Source: Xylophilus sp. GOD-11R
GTDB taxonomy: Bacteria > Pseudomonadota > Gammaproteobacteria > Burkholderiales > Burkholderiaceae_C
DNA: 64,000 bases
Assembly: GCF_033546935.1 (NCBI RefSeq)
Contig: NZ_CP137854.1
Coordinates: 868,001 to 932,000, forward strand
Reading direction: 5' to 3'
In this document: piece after piece, positions 8,941 to 17,874 of the stretch
How positions within the stretch are numbered: position 1 is the stretch's first letter
Layout: each line of letters begins with the position of its first letter
Made by a program: the position numbers and the translations under genes
The notes under the pieces: generated by a model
The model's database searches: none
What the model was told of the DNA's origin: nothing
What the model saw: only the letters and a program-made list of their open reading frames with translations

Positions 8941-10383
8941 TCAGACCTCGCCGCCGAGCACCCGCAACAGCGTGGCGTGGTTGACCAGCCGGTTGTAGCG
9001 ATTGAGTGCCAGGGCGGTCTCGGCCGCGCGTCGGCTCTCCTGCGCATCGAGCCAGATCCGCAGGGCCACCGCACCCAGCCGATAACGGGTTTCGTACAGG
9101 CGCTCGGCGGTGCGGGCGTCGTCGAGCTGGGCCTGCAGTTGCTCGCCTTGCTCGGCATATCGGCTGCGTGCCGACAGGGCGTTGTCGACGTCGGCCAGCG
9201 CCTGATAGAGCGTCTGTCGGTAGCTCACCACGGCTTCTTCGTACTGCGCCTGCGAAATGCGGATGTTCAGGTCCATCTGGCGGTATTGCAGGAACGGCAT
9301 GCTGAGCCCGGCGCCGAGCGTGGCGATCGGGTTCTGCAGCACGTTGGCCAGGCTGGTGCTGGAGCCGCCGAGCGCGCCGGTGAGCGTGAGCGCCGGGTAG
9401 TAGCTGGCGCGGGTGGCAGCGATGGTGGTGAGGCTGCCGCGCAGGCGCAATTCGGCTGCGCGCAGGTCGGGGCGGCGGGCCAGCACGTCGGCCGGTACGC
9501 CTTCGGGAATGGCGGGCAGGGCGCCGGTCGGCAGTGCCTGCGCGATCTCGCCGAAGACGGGTGGCAGGGTGCCGTCGAACAGCAGCGCCAGGGCGTTGCC
9601 CGCCTCGACCCGCTGCTGCTCGAGCAGGGCGAGTGCGGCGCGTTGCGACGACACCGTCTGCCTGGCCTCGGCCACTTCCAGGGGAGATACCGAGCCAGCG
9701 GTGAATTGCGTCTGCACCAGGGCCAACGTGCGTTCTGCGTAGGCGGTGCTCGATTGGGCCACGGCCACCCGCTGGCCGAGATAACGCAGCTGCCAATAAA
9801 GCGTGGCGGTGGTGCCGGCCAGGGCCTGCGCGCTGGATTCGCGGTCTTGCTCGGTGGCCTGCGCTTCCCATTGGGCGATGTCGCGCAGCGAGCCGAGCCG
9901 GTTCCACAAATCGACCTCGTAGCTGGCGCCCAGGCTCAGGGTATTGGTGCGGCTGGACGGCCCGCCGTCGAGCGCGCGCGACACGCCGGTGTTGAGCCCG
10001 CCGCTGAGCGTGGGCCGCAGGTTGGCCTGCGCGATGCCGGCCTGCAGCTGCGCGGCGCGCACCCGGAAACCGGCGGCGGCCAGGTCGTTGTTGCGGGCGA
10101 TCGCGGCGTCGACCAGCTGGTCGAGCGTCGGGTCGCCGAAGGCGGTCCACCAGCGGCCGGTGAGGGCCTGGATGTCGCGCGGCGCGGTGACCACGCCGGT
10201 CGTCGGATCGACCGACGGCTTGGCCACTGAACCGTGGGCCCAGGTGGCGGGCACGTTGATGGCGGCCGACTGGTAAGGCTCCTTCGAGCCGGTCGCGCAG
10301 CCGGCGAGCACGAGGGCGGCGACCAACGGTATTGCCGGGATCGCGGCCAGCCTGAGTTGCTTGGTTCTCATGAGAAACGTCAT
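8941..10383 (-). CDS. Outer membrane efflux lipoprotein (NodT/OprM family) of a MacAB system
   Basis: This 480-residue protein is the outer-membrane channel of a tripartite exporter. A lipoprotein signal is visible (LVLAGC, with the lipidated cysteine near residue 29), followed by the two repeated TolC-like halves rich in long alpha-helices (about 65-270 and 275-475). The ATG at 10383 overlaps the macB stop codon as ATGA, which points to coupled translation. An alternative ATG at 10371 would shorten it by four residues. With MacA and MacB it would span the cell envelope and export macrolides, lipopeptides or similar large substrates. Confidence 0.93.
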   Translation of the reverse strand: MTFLMRTKQLRLAAIPAIPLVAALVLAGCATGSKEPYQSAAINVPATWAHGSVAKPSVDPTTGVVTAPRDIQALTGRWWTAFGDPTLDQLVDAAIARNNDLAAAGFRVRAAQLQAGIAQANLRPTLSGGLNTGVSRALDGGPSSRTNTLSLGASYEVDLWNRLGSLRDIAQWEAQATEQDRESSAQALAGTTATLYWQLRYLGQRVAVAQSSTAYAERTLALVQTQFTAGSVSPLEVAEARQTVSSQRAALALLEQQRVEAGNALALLFDGTLPPVFGEIAQALPTGALPAIPEGVPADVLARRPDLRAAELRLRGSLTTIAATRASYYPALTLTGALGGSSTSLANVLQNPIATLGAGLSMPFLQYRQMDLNIRISQAQYEEAVVSYRQTLYQALADVDNALSARSRYAEQGEQLQAQLDDARTAERLYETRYRLGAVALRIWLDAQESRRAAETALALNRYNRLVNHATLLRVLGGEV

Positions 10384-12383
10384 TCCCGGGCCAGCGCCTC
10401 GACCGGGTCGAGGCGGGCCGCATTGCGTGCGGGCAGAAAGCCGAAGGCCACGCCGATCAGGGTGGAACAGGCGAAGGCGGCCACCATGGATGTGGTGGAG
10501 TAGATGAGCTTGAAGTCGATGCCGGCCGAATCCACCGCCACGCCCAGCGCCAGCGCGAGCAGGATGCCGAGCACGCCGCCGATCAGGCAGACCAGCACGG
10601 CTTCGATGAGGAACTGCTGCTGGATGTCCCCCTGCCGCGCACCGACCGCCATGCGCACGCCGATCTCGCGGGTGCGCTCGGTGACCGACACCAGCATGAT
10701 GTTCATCACGCCGATGCCGCCGACGATCAGCGAGATCACCGCGATGGAGGCGACCAGCAGTGTCAGCGTGGCGGTGGTGGCGGTGATGGTCTGGCGGATG
10801 CTGTCGGTGTTGAGCACATAGAAATCCTTGCGGCCGTGGCGCTGCTCCATCAGCGCGCCGATGCCTTGCTCGGCGGCTTCCATGGAGGCGTCGTCGGCCA
10901 CGCGCACGGTGATGCTGCGCAGATAGGACTGGTTGACGATGCGGCCCATGGCGGTGGTGTAGGGCACGAAGACGTTGAGTGCCTCGCTGTTGCCGAAGGC
11001 GCTGTCCTTCTTGGCGGCCACGCCGATCACGCGCACCGGCACGCTGCCGAGCAGGATCACCTGGCCGATCGGGTCGGGCGTCTGCGGGAACAGCTTCTTG
11101 CGGGTGTTGTCGTCGATCACCGCCACCTGCTCGCGCAGGCGCACGCTGTCGTTGCCGAAGGCCGAGCCCTGGGCGAGCGTCACGTCGCGCACCCGGAAGT
11201 ACTGCTCGCCCACGCCGTTGACGGTGGCCGTCGCTTCCACGTTGCGCCAGCGCAGGGTGAGCGAGCTAGTGATGGTGGGCGTCACGCTGTCGACATAGGG
11301 CTGACGCGCCAGCGCTTCGGCGTCGGACGGCACCAGGGTGCGCACGGCGGCCGAGCGGGTGTCGCCGAATCCGGCACCGGAAAAGATCTCGATGGTGTTG
11401 GTGCCGATCGCCGAGATGTTCTTCAACACCTGCTGGCGCGAGCCTTCGCCGAGCGCCACCACCGCCACCACCGAGGCGATGCCGATCACGATGCCCAGCA
11501 TGGTGAGAAAGGTGCGCAGCCGCTGCGCGTTCATCGCCAGCAGGGCCATGCCGAAGGCTTCCGAAAAACGGTCGGCGACGGCGCGGATGCCGCCCTTGGC
11601 CTGCGGGCGCGGTGCCAGTTCGGCGGCCGGCGTGGTGCGGGCCCGGGGCGTGGCGCGGTCGTCGATGATGACGCCGTCGCGGATCTCGATGATGCGGCCG
11701 GCGTGCGCTGCGACCTGCATGTCGTGCGTGACGATGATGACCGTGTGACCCTCGGCGTTGAGCTCCTGCAGGATCTTCATCACCTCCTCGCCGCTGGCCG
11801 AGTCGAGCGCGCCGGTGGGCTCGTCGGCCAGGATCACCGTGCCGCCATTCATCAGCGCGCGGGCGATGGACACCCGCTGCTGCTGACCGCCGGAGAGCTG
11901 CCCCGGACGATGCAGCGTGCGCTCGGCCAGGCCGAGCCGCTCCAGCAGGGCGCGGGCGCGTTCATGGCGCTCTTCGGCCGGCGTGTTGGCATAGACGGCG
12001 GGCACCTCGACGTTGCCGCGCGCGGTGAGGTCGCCGAGCAGGTGGTAGCGCTGGAAGATGAAGCCGAAATGCTCGCGCCGCAGCGCGGCCAGCGCGTCGG
12101 GCTCGAGCGCGCCGGTGGCGCGGCCGTCGACGCGGTAGCTGCCGGCAGTGGGCTTGTCGAGGCAGCCCAGGATGTTCATCAGTGTCGACTTGCCCGAGCC
12201 GGACTGGCCGACGATGGCGACCATTTCGCCGGCGGCGATCTCGAGGTTGATGTCCTTCAGTACGGCGATGGTGCCTTCGCCGGCCGGAAACTCGCGGCGC
12301 AGGTCGCGCAGTTCCAGCAGGGCGGGTCGGCCGGCGGCGGCTATCGGTGAGGAGGTGGCGTGGGTGTTCAACGCCGGCCTCAC
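10380..12383 (-). CDS. macB: MacB-type ABC transporter, ATP-binding and permease protein
   Basis: MacB is the inner-membrane ATPase of a tripartite mechanotransmission exporter. The 667-residue protein starts with an ABC ATPase domain: Walker A GQSGSGKS near residues 59-66, signature LSGGQQQR near 161-168, and [11 protein letters not shown] as Walker B. A membrane helix, a large periplasmic domain and three C-terminal helices (FtsX-like) follow, matching MacB length and order. The start is GTG overlapping the macA stop (GTGA), and the stop overlaps the next start, so all three genes are tightly coupled. The substrate cannot be told from sequence. Confidence 0.95.
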   Translation of the reverse strand: MRPALNTHATSSPIAAAGRPALLELRDLRREFPAGEGTIAVLKDINLEIAAGEMVAIVGQSGSGKSTLMNILGCLDKPTAGSYRVDGRATGALEPDALAALRREHFGFIFQRYHLLGDLTARGNVEVPAVYANTPAEERHERARALLERLGLAERTLHRPGQLSGGQQQRVSIARALMNGGTVILADEPTGALDSASGEEVMKILQELNAEGHTVIIVTHDMQVAAHAGRIIEIRDGVIIDDRATPRARTTPAAELAPRPQAKGGIRAVADRFSEAFGMALLAMNAQRLRTFLTMLGIVIGIASVVAVVALGEGSRQQVLKNISAIGTNTIEIFSGAGFGDTRSAAVRTLVPSDAEALARQPYVDSVTPTITSSLTLRWRNVEATATVNGVGEQYFRVRDVTLAQGSAFGNDSVRLREQVAVIDDNTRKKLFPQTPDPIGQVILLGSVPVRVIGVAAKKDSAFGNSEALNVFVPYTTAMGRIVNQSYLRSITVRVADDASMEAAEQGIGALMEQRHGRKDFYVLNTDSIRQTITATTATLTLLVASIAVISLIVGGIGVMNIMLVSVTERTREIGVRMAVGARQGDIQQQFLIEAVLVCLIGGVLGILLALALGVAVDSAGIDFKLIYSTTSMVAAFACSTLIGVAFGFLPARNAARLDPVEALARE

Positions 12384-13594
12384 ATGCGCATCGGCGGGCC
12401 GCGTCGCGCCGGCTGCGAGGTGTCGCGGGCCGACGCGTCGCCCAGCACCACGCGGTCGCCTTCGGCCAGGCCCTCGGTCACTTCCGCGCTGACGTTGTTG
12501 TTGATGCCGACCTTGATGCGGCGCTGCTCCGCCGTGCCGTCGGCGCCGACCACCCGCACCGTGTAGCCGCCGTCGCGGCCACGGCGGCCGAGCGCGGAAG
12601 TGGGGATGGTCAGGGCGTTCTTCGCCTCGCCGCGCACGATGGACACCTGCGCGGTCATGGAAATGCGCAGCTTGCCTTGCGGGTTGGCCACGTCGAACAG
12701 GCCGTTGTAGTACACGGCGGTAGTGCTGGTGGTGGAGGTGGAGCTGCTGCTCGTGGTGGTGTCGGTGAGGATGGAGTCCGGCGCCGGTTCCACCGTGCGC
12801 AGCGTGGCGTAGTAGCGGTTGTCGGGTTCGCCGAGGATGGTGAAGTAGACCTTCTGGCCGGGCTGCACCTTCACCACGTCGGCTTCGGAGATCTGCGACT
12901 TGACGGTGACGGTGTCGAGCTGCGCGACCTTGACGATGGTCGGGGTCGTCTGGTTGGCGTTCACCGTCTGGCCCTGCTGCGCGACGATGGCCACCACCTT
13001 GCCGTCGATCGGCGAGACGATGCGGGTGTAGCCGAGGTTCACCTTGGCGGTGTCGGCGGTCACGCTGGCCTGTGTGATCTGCGCCTGCAGCGAGGCGGCG
13101 GTGGCCTTGGCGCTGTCGTAGGTGGCCTGGGCGGTTTCCAGATCGATCCTCGAACCGGCCTCGCCCGCCAGCAGTTGCTGCTGGCGGCGGAAGTTGAGCT
13201 CGGCCTGCAGCAGCGTGGCGCGCTGGGCGGCGAGCTGGGCGCGCACGTTGGCCAGCGCCGCTTCGGCGTTGCGCAGCGCGTTCTGCTGGGTCAGGGAGTC
13301 GATTTCGGCGATGAGGTCGCCCTTCTTGACCGAGTCGCCGAGCTTGACGGCCAATGTCTTGATCTGCCCGGACACCTGGGCGCCGACGCTCACCTGCTTG
13401 AAGGCCTGCAGCGTGCCGGTGGCAAGCACCGCGTCTTCGAGGTCGCCGCGCGAGACCGGCGCGGTGACGTACTGGGGCGGCTGGGGTGCGGGAAAGAATT
13501 TATGCCGGGCGAGCCAGCCGATGGCGGCGAGCACGGCGAGGATGAGAACGAGACGAACGGGGCGTTTCCGCCAGGAAGCGAGGCGCAGGGGCAT
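12380..13594 (-). CDS. macA: MacA-type periplasmic adaptor (membrane fusion) protein
   Basis: A 404-residue adaptor that links MacB to the outer-membrane channel. It has an N-terminal membrane anchor (about residues 14-30), a lipoyl-like half motif, a long coiled-coil hairpin (about 100-180) that includes [10 protein letters not shown], and beta-barrel domains toward the C terminus. A serine/threonine-rich stretch ([14 protein letters not shown], about residues 275-290) lies within a beta-barrel domain and looks like a low-complexity insertion. The ATG at 13594 was chosen because the anchor follows it directly; the upstream in-frame sequence is arginine-rich and unlike the family. Confidence 0.94.
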   Translation of the reverse strand: MPLRLASWRKRPVRLVLILAVLAAIGWLARHKFFPAPQPPQYVTAPVSRGDLEDAVLATGTLQAFKQVSVGAQVSGQIKTLAVKLGDSVKKGDLIAEIDSLTQQNALRNAEAALANVRAQLAAQRATLLQAELNFRRQQQLLAGEAGSRIDLETAQATYDSAKATAASLQAQITQASVTADTAKVNLGYTRIVSPIDGKVVAIVAQQGQTVNANQTTPTIVKVAQLDTVTVKSQISEADVVKVQPGQKVYFTILGEPDNRYYATLRTVEPAPDSILTDTTTSSSSTSTTSTTAVYYNGLFDVANPQGKLRISMTAQVSIVRGEAKNALTIPTSALGRRGRDGGYTVRVVGADGTAEQRRIKVGINNNVSAEVTEGLAEGDRVVLGDASARDTSQPARRGPPMRM

Positions 13595-13694
13595 GGTGTC
13601 GGCAAGTGTCGGGTGACGGTGCAACGCTTTTTCCAGCGGCGTGCGAAGTGGATGTAAAGACGCGCGAAAGCGTCGCGCCGATCGGGCCGGCGGC

Positions 13695-14624
13695 TCAGTC
13701 CTGTTCGCTCTGGCGCGCGGCGAGCCCCGCTTCGTACAGCGCGTTGCGGCTGGCACCGGTGATGTCGGCCGCCAGTCGCGCGGCACTCTTGAGCGGCAGT
13801 TTCTCGGCCAGCAGCAGTGCGAGCACGCGTCGGCCTTCCTCGGCCACCGCGTCGGCGGCGACGGGTGCGGCGTGCAGCAGCACCACGTATTCGCCCCGAC
13901 TGCGCTGGCTGCTGGCCGCCACCCAGGCGGCCGCGCCCTGTGCCGGCACGGTGGCGATCTCCTCGAACTGCTTGGTGAGCTCGCGTGCCATCGTCACCGG
14001 CCGGTCGCCCAGCGGCGCCAGCGCGGCAGCCAGCTCGGCGATGCGGTGCGGCGCCTCCAGCAGAATGACCGGCCTGGCCTGCGCGCCGAGCGCCTTCAGA
14101 ACCGTGGCCCGTTCGCCCGCCTTCGACGGCAGGAAGCCGGCGAAGACGAAGCTGCCGTCGTCGTGGCCTGGCGCCACGATGCCGGCGGCGCTGAGCGCGG
14201 CGGTGATGCTGCTGGCACCCGGCAGCGGCACGACGGCATGGCCGGCGGCGCGCACGGCGGCGGCCAGGCGCGCGCCGGGGTCGCTCACCGCGGGCGTGCC
14301 GGCATCGCTGGCGTAGGCCACGCGTTCGCCGGCGGCCAGCCGAGCGATCACCGCCTGCGCCGCTTCGGATTCATTGTGGCGATGCACCGCGACCAGCGCC
14401 ACGCCGGCGCGGTCGATGCCGTAGCTGCGCAGCAGTGCGCCGGTGTGCCGGGTGTCTTCGCAGGCCACGGCGTCGACGGTCTGCAGCAGGTGCAGCGCGC
14501 GCAGCGTGATGTCTGCCAGGTTGCCGATGGGTGTGGCCACCATGTAGAGCGCGCCGGCCGGGTAGTGCTGCGCGCCTGCGGCATCATGGGCGGCCGACAG
14601 GGCAGGGGCGAATGAGGCACTCAA
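13695..14624 (-). CDS. rsmI: 16S rRNA (cytidine1402-2'-O)-methyltransferase
   Basis: RsmI methylates the 2'-hydroxyl of C1402 in the 16S rRNA decoding centre using S-adenosylmethionine. The protein has the TP-methylase signature VATPIGNLADITLRAL near its N terminus, then ACEDTRHTG, the HRHNE motif, and the SDAGTPAVSDPG and PLPGASS cofactor-binding motifs. About 309 residues follow from a TTG at 14624, which gives an N terminus like other family members. A GTG at 14660 is an alternative. The chosen start shares its last base with the first base of the divergent yraN start, so one start region serves both strands. Confidence 0.93.
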   Translation of the reverse strand: MSASFAPALSAAHDAAGAQHYPAGALYMVATPIGNLADITLRALHLLQTVDAVACEDTRHTGALLRSYGIDRAGVALVAVHRHNESEAAQAVIARLAAGERVAYASDAGTPAVSDPGARLAAAVRAAGHAVVPLPGASSITAALSAAGIVAPGHDDGSFVFAGFLPSKAGERATVLKALGAQARPVILLEAPHRIAELAAALAPLGDRPVTMARELTKQFEEIATVPAQGAAAWVAASSQRSRGEYVVLLHAAPVAADAVAEEGRRVLALLLAEKLPLKSAARLAADITGASRNALYEAGLAARQSEQD

Positions 14625-15052
14625 TGGAATTCTTTCTGCGAAAGCTGCGGGCGCCGTCACCGGAGCCCGCCCAGGTGGATGCGGCGCCGGCGGCGTCGAC
14701 GACCAAGCAGCGTGGCGATGCCGGCGAACAGCGGGCACTGGCCCATTTGGCGGCGGCGGGCTTGCGCCTGCTGGAGCGCAATTATCGAACGCCCGGCCGG
14801 GGTGGCGGCGAGATCGATCTGGTCATGCGAGATCGAGATGGCACCGTCGTCTTCGTGGAGGTGCGGCAACGTGCCGGTCGTGCCCATGGTGGCGCGGCGG
14901 CCAGCGTGAGCGGGGTGAAGCAGCGGCGCATCGTGTTCGCGGCGCGGCATTACCTGTCGCGGCTGCGGGTGTTGCCGCCATGTCGCTTCGACGTGGTCAC
15001 GCTCGAGGGCGAGCGGCTGGAGTGGCTCCAGGCCGCATTCGACGCGGCCTGA
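14624..15052 (+). CDS. yraN: UPF0102 family YraN endonuclease-like protein
   Basis: A 142-residue protein with the YraN pattern: GDAGEQRALAHLAAAG, LERNYRTPGRGGGEIDLV and VVFVEVRQR. The last two hold the E, D and ExR/K residues of a restriction-endonuclease-like fold. Its cellular role is unsettled; links to DNA uptake or recombination are proposed for the family. yraN commonly sits divergent from rsmI, as here. ATG at 14624 is chosen because it gives the usual N terminus, but an in-frame ATG at 14612 with a purine-rich upstream stretch is equally possible. Confidence 0.88.
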   Translation: MEFFLRKLRAPSPEPAQVDAAPAASTTKQRGDAGEQRALAHLAAAGLRLLERNYRTPGRGGGEIDLVMRDRDGTVVFVEVRQRAGRAHGGAAASVSGVKQRRIVFAARHYLSRLRVLPPCRFDVVTLEGERLEWLQAAFDAA

Positions 15053-15062
15053 CGCACGCCGC

Positions 15063-17699
15063 TCAGGCCGTTTCGGTCTTCCGTGCCGCAGCGGTCTCGA
15101 CCAGGATGCGCACCAGCGCGTCGGGGTCGACCGGCTTGGTGAGATGGCGGTCGAAGCCGGCGTTGAGCGCTCGGCGCTTGTCGTCGGCACCGCCCCAGCC
15201 GGTGAGGGCGACCAGCACCGGCGGTGTCTCACCGGGCATCTGCTCGCCGCGCAGCTGTTGGGCGACCTCGTAGCCGTTGAGGCCCGGCATGCCGATGTCG
15301 AGAAACACGACATCGGGCCGGTATTCGAGCACCAGTTCCAGCGCGGCCAGGCCGTCGTGGGCGATGCGCACTTCGTAGCCGTCGAGCTCCAGCAGCGCCT
15401 GCAGGGTTTCGGCGCCGTCGACGTTGTCGTCGGCCAGCGCCACCCGCAGCGGTGCGTGGCCGGCGGCAGCCGACGGAGCCTCTTGGGCGACCGGCGGCGT
15501 ACCGGCATGCAGGCCGGGAATGCGCAGCACGAATTCGCTGCCGCGACCTAGCCCGGCACTGCTGGCCTGCACGGTGCCGCCGTGCAGCTCGACGATGCCC
15601 TTGACCAGCGCCAGCCCGATGCCGAGCCCGCCTTCGGAGCGCTCCAGCGCCGGTTCCACCTGCGAGAACATCGCGAAGATGCGGTCGAGCGAAGCCGGCG
15701 CGATGCCGATGCCGGTGTCGCTCACCCGCAGCTCCAGCACGTCGCCGTCGTGGCGGGCCGCCAGGCGAATCGTGCCGCCCGGGTCGGTGTACTTGGCCGC
15801 GTTGGTGAGCAGGTTCGACAACGCCTGCGCCAGGCGCAGCGGATCGGCGTCGATCAGCATGGCCTCGGCCGCCAGGTCGACTTCGAGGCGATGCTTGCGG
15901 GCGGCGATGACCGGCCGCGCGGTTTCCAGTGCTGCTTCCACCACCGAGGCGGCGGAGGTCGGCGTCTTGCGCACTTCCAGGATGCCGCGGGTGATGCGCG
16001 ACACGTCCAGCAGATCGTCGAGCAGCAGGGCCATGTTGCGCACCTGGCGCTCTATCACTTCATGGCTCCATCGCAGTTGCTGCAGCGTGGCACTCGGTTC
16101 GCTGGAGATGCGCGCCGCGCTGCGGATCGGCGCCAGCGGGTTGCGCAGCTCGTGCGCCAGCGTGGCGAGGAACTCGTCCTTGCGGCGGTCGGCGTCCTGC
16201 AGGGCTTCCTCGGCGCGCTTGCGGTCGGTGATGTCGACCAGCACGCCGGGCATGCGCTGGGCGTTGCCGTTGGCATCGCGCTCCACCCGGCCGTGCGCCA
16301 CCACCCAGCGGTGCGATCCGTCGGGCTGCAGCACCCGGTGGTCGGAGCGCCAGTCGGCGCCCCGGGTGAGCGAGCGGCGCAGCAGCTGGCGCAGCGCGTC
16401 GCGGTCTTCCGGATGGGCGCAGTTCACGAAGGTATCGAGCGATCCGCCGATGCGGGCTTGCGGGCCGGCGACGGCGAAGAGCCGCGCCAGGTTGTCGTCG
16501 GGCAGCAGCAGGTCGGCGGCCACGTCGTAGTCCCAGGTGGAGATGTCGGCGGCGTCGAGCGTGGCGGCCAGGCGCTCGCGGGTACGGCGCAGGGCAGTGT
16601 CGGTGGTGGCGCGCTCCACGGCGGCCCAGGTGCGTTCGGCCACGTCGGCGGCCAGTTCGAGTTCGCGGTCGGACCAGCGCCGGGGCGTGGCGTGCGCCAG
16701 GAACAGGTAGGCCACCAGGCTGCGATGCTTGACCAGCGGAATCGCCGCCACCGAGCGCGCGCCGGTGTGGCCGAACATCGCGCCGATCTCGCGGGCGATG
16801 GCGCCGGTGTCTTGCGCCAGGTCGTGCAGCACGACGCGCGAGCCCGAGCCGAGCGCGGCCAGCGTGGTCGGCATGGCGCCCGGCGAACGCGGGGTGCCGC
16901 GCGCGGTGGGCAGGGTACCGTCGCCGTGGCTGGTCTGGGTGACGGCATGGCCGCTCGGCAGGATCTCGCCGTAGCCGACCAGGCCGGCGTCGAGCTCGTC
17001 GGCCAGCAGCTGTACAGCCAGATGCTTGACCTCGGTCGCGTCGGAAATCGGCCGGAGCAGGTCACCCAGGCGCAGCTGGAAACCGAGCAGGCGCTGGGTG
17101 AGCACCGCGTCGGTGGTCTCGCGGCAGGTGCAGATCATGCCGTCGACCGCGCCATCGCGGCTGTGCACGGGCAGGTAGGAAAAGGAGAAATGCGTCTCTT
17201 CGGGATAGCCGTGCCGGTCGCGCATGGTGAAGGCGATGTCTTCCATGTGCACCGCCTCGCCGCCGTAGGTGCGCTCCATGATCGGGCCGACGTCGTCGAT
17301 GATGTCGGCCCACACCTCCGCGAACGGCCGGCCGAGCGCCGTCGGGTGCTTGCTGCCACACAGCGGCGCATAGTGGTCGTTGTAGATCATCACGCGCTCC
17401 GGCCCCCAGGCCAGGAAGCGCGGTTCGTGCGCCGCCAGGATCACCTCGACCAGCGTGAGCAGTGCGTCCGGCCACTGCTCGGGCAAGCCCAGCGCCGTAC
17501 TCGCCCAGTCGTGCGCGCGCACGCGTTCGGCCATGTCGCCGCTCGCGTGGGGAAGAAAGGCGAACTGCGTGGTGGATGGGGCGGCGGTCAAGGGCTGCGG
17601 ACGGGCATGGGGGTGTTTTTGCGGTTCGGATCGGTGGGCGATCGAGCACGCGAGAGAGCTGAAATTATTGCAGTGCAACGCGTTTCTGGCTGCGGCCAC
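15063..17699 (-). CDS. Hybrid sensor histidine kinase with PAS, GAF and receiver domains
   Basis: The 878-residue frame holds, in order, a PAS-like domain (about 55-195), a GAF domain (about 205-370), a second PAS domain (about 375-495), a HisKA domain with phospho-accepting H516 in LATLAHELRNPL, an ATPase domain (about 600-735) and a C-terminal receiver domain (about 755-875) with aspartate in VVFLDIGMPGLNG. It lacks membrane helices and so is a cytoplasmic sensor; the GAF and PAS domains might bind a chromophore or ligand, but none can be named. The start is uncertain: GTG at 17699, TTG at 17591 and ATG at 17534 are possible and none has a good ribosome-binding site. The family usually begins only a few residues before SGDMAERVRAHDW, favouring 17591. 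Confidence 0.9.
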   Translation of the reverse strand: MAAARNALHCNNFSSLACSIAHRSEPQKHPHARPQPLTAAPSTTQFAFLPHASGDMAERVRAHDWASTALGLPEQWPDALLTLVEVILAAHEPRFLAWGPERVMIYNDHYAPLCGSKHPTALGRPFAEVWADIIDDVGPIMERTYGGEAVHMEDIAFTMRDRHGYPEETHFSFSYLPVHSRDGAVDGMICTCRETTDAVLTQRLLGFQLRLGDLLRPISDATEVKHLAVQLLADELDAGLVGYGEILPSGHAVTQTSHGDGTLPTARGTPRSPGAMPTTLAALGSGSRVVLHDLAQDTGAIAREIGAMFGHTGARSVAAIPLVKHRSLVAYLFLAHATPRRWSDRELELAADVAERTWAAVERATTDTALRRTRERLAATLDAADISTWDYDVAADLLLPDDNLARLFAVAGPQARIGGSLDTFVNCAHPEDRDALRQLLRRSLTRGADWRSDHRVLQPDGSHRWVVAHGRVERDANGNAQRMPGVLVDITDRKRAEEALQDADRRKDEFLATLAHELRNPLAPIRSAARISSEPSATLQQLRWSHEVIERQVRNMALLLDDLLDVSRITRGILEVRKTPTSAASVVEAALETARPVIAARKHRLEVDLAAEAMLIDADPLRLAQALSNLLTNAAKYTDPGGTIRLAARHDGDVLELRVSDTGIGIAPASLDRIFAMFSQVEPALERSEGGLGIGLALVKGIVELHGGTVQASSAGLGRGSEFVLRIPGLHAGTPPVAQEAPSAAAGHAPLRVALADDNVDGAETLQALLELDGYEVRIAHDGLAALELVLEYRPDVVFLDIGMPGLNGYEVAQQLRGEQMPGETPPVLVALTGWGGADDKRRALNAGFDRHLTKPVDPDALVRILVETAAARKTETA

Positions 17700-17874
17700 A
17701 AGCCGACGACGGCAGGTCGTTTCGTCCTACGTGGACACGTGTCGCAGCGCACTAGCTTTTGCCGATTTAACCCGCGCTGACAAGGTCACCAAAGCACAAT
17801 GCCAGCACCATCGCTCGATGCCGCCGTTCGATCCGCAGGACTTCGGCAGCGCCGCCGAAACCGGGAGCCTGAGC

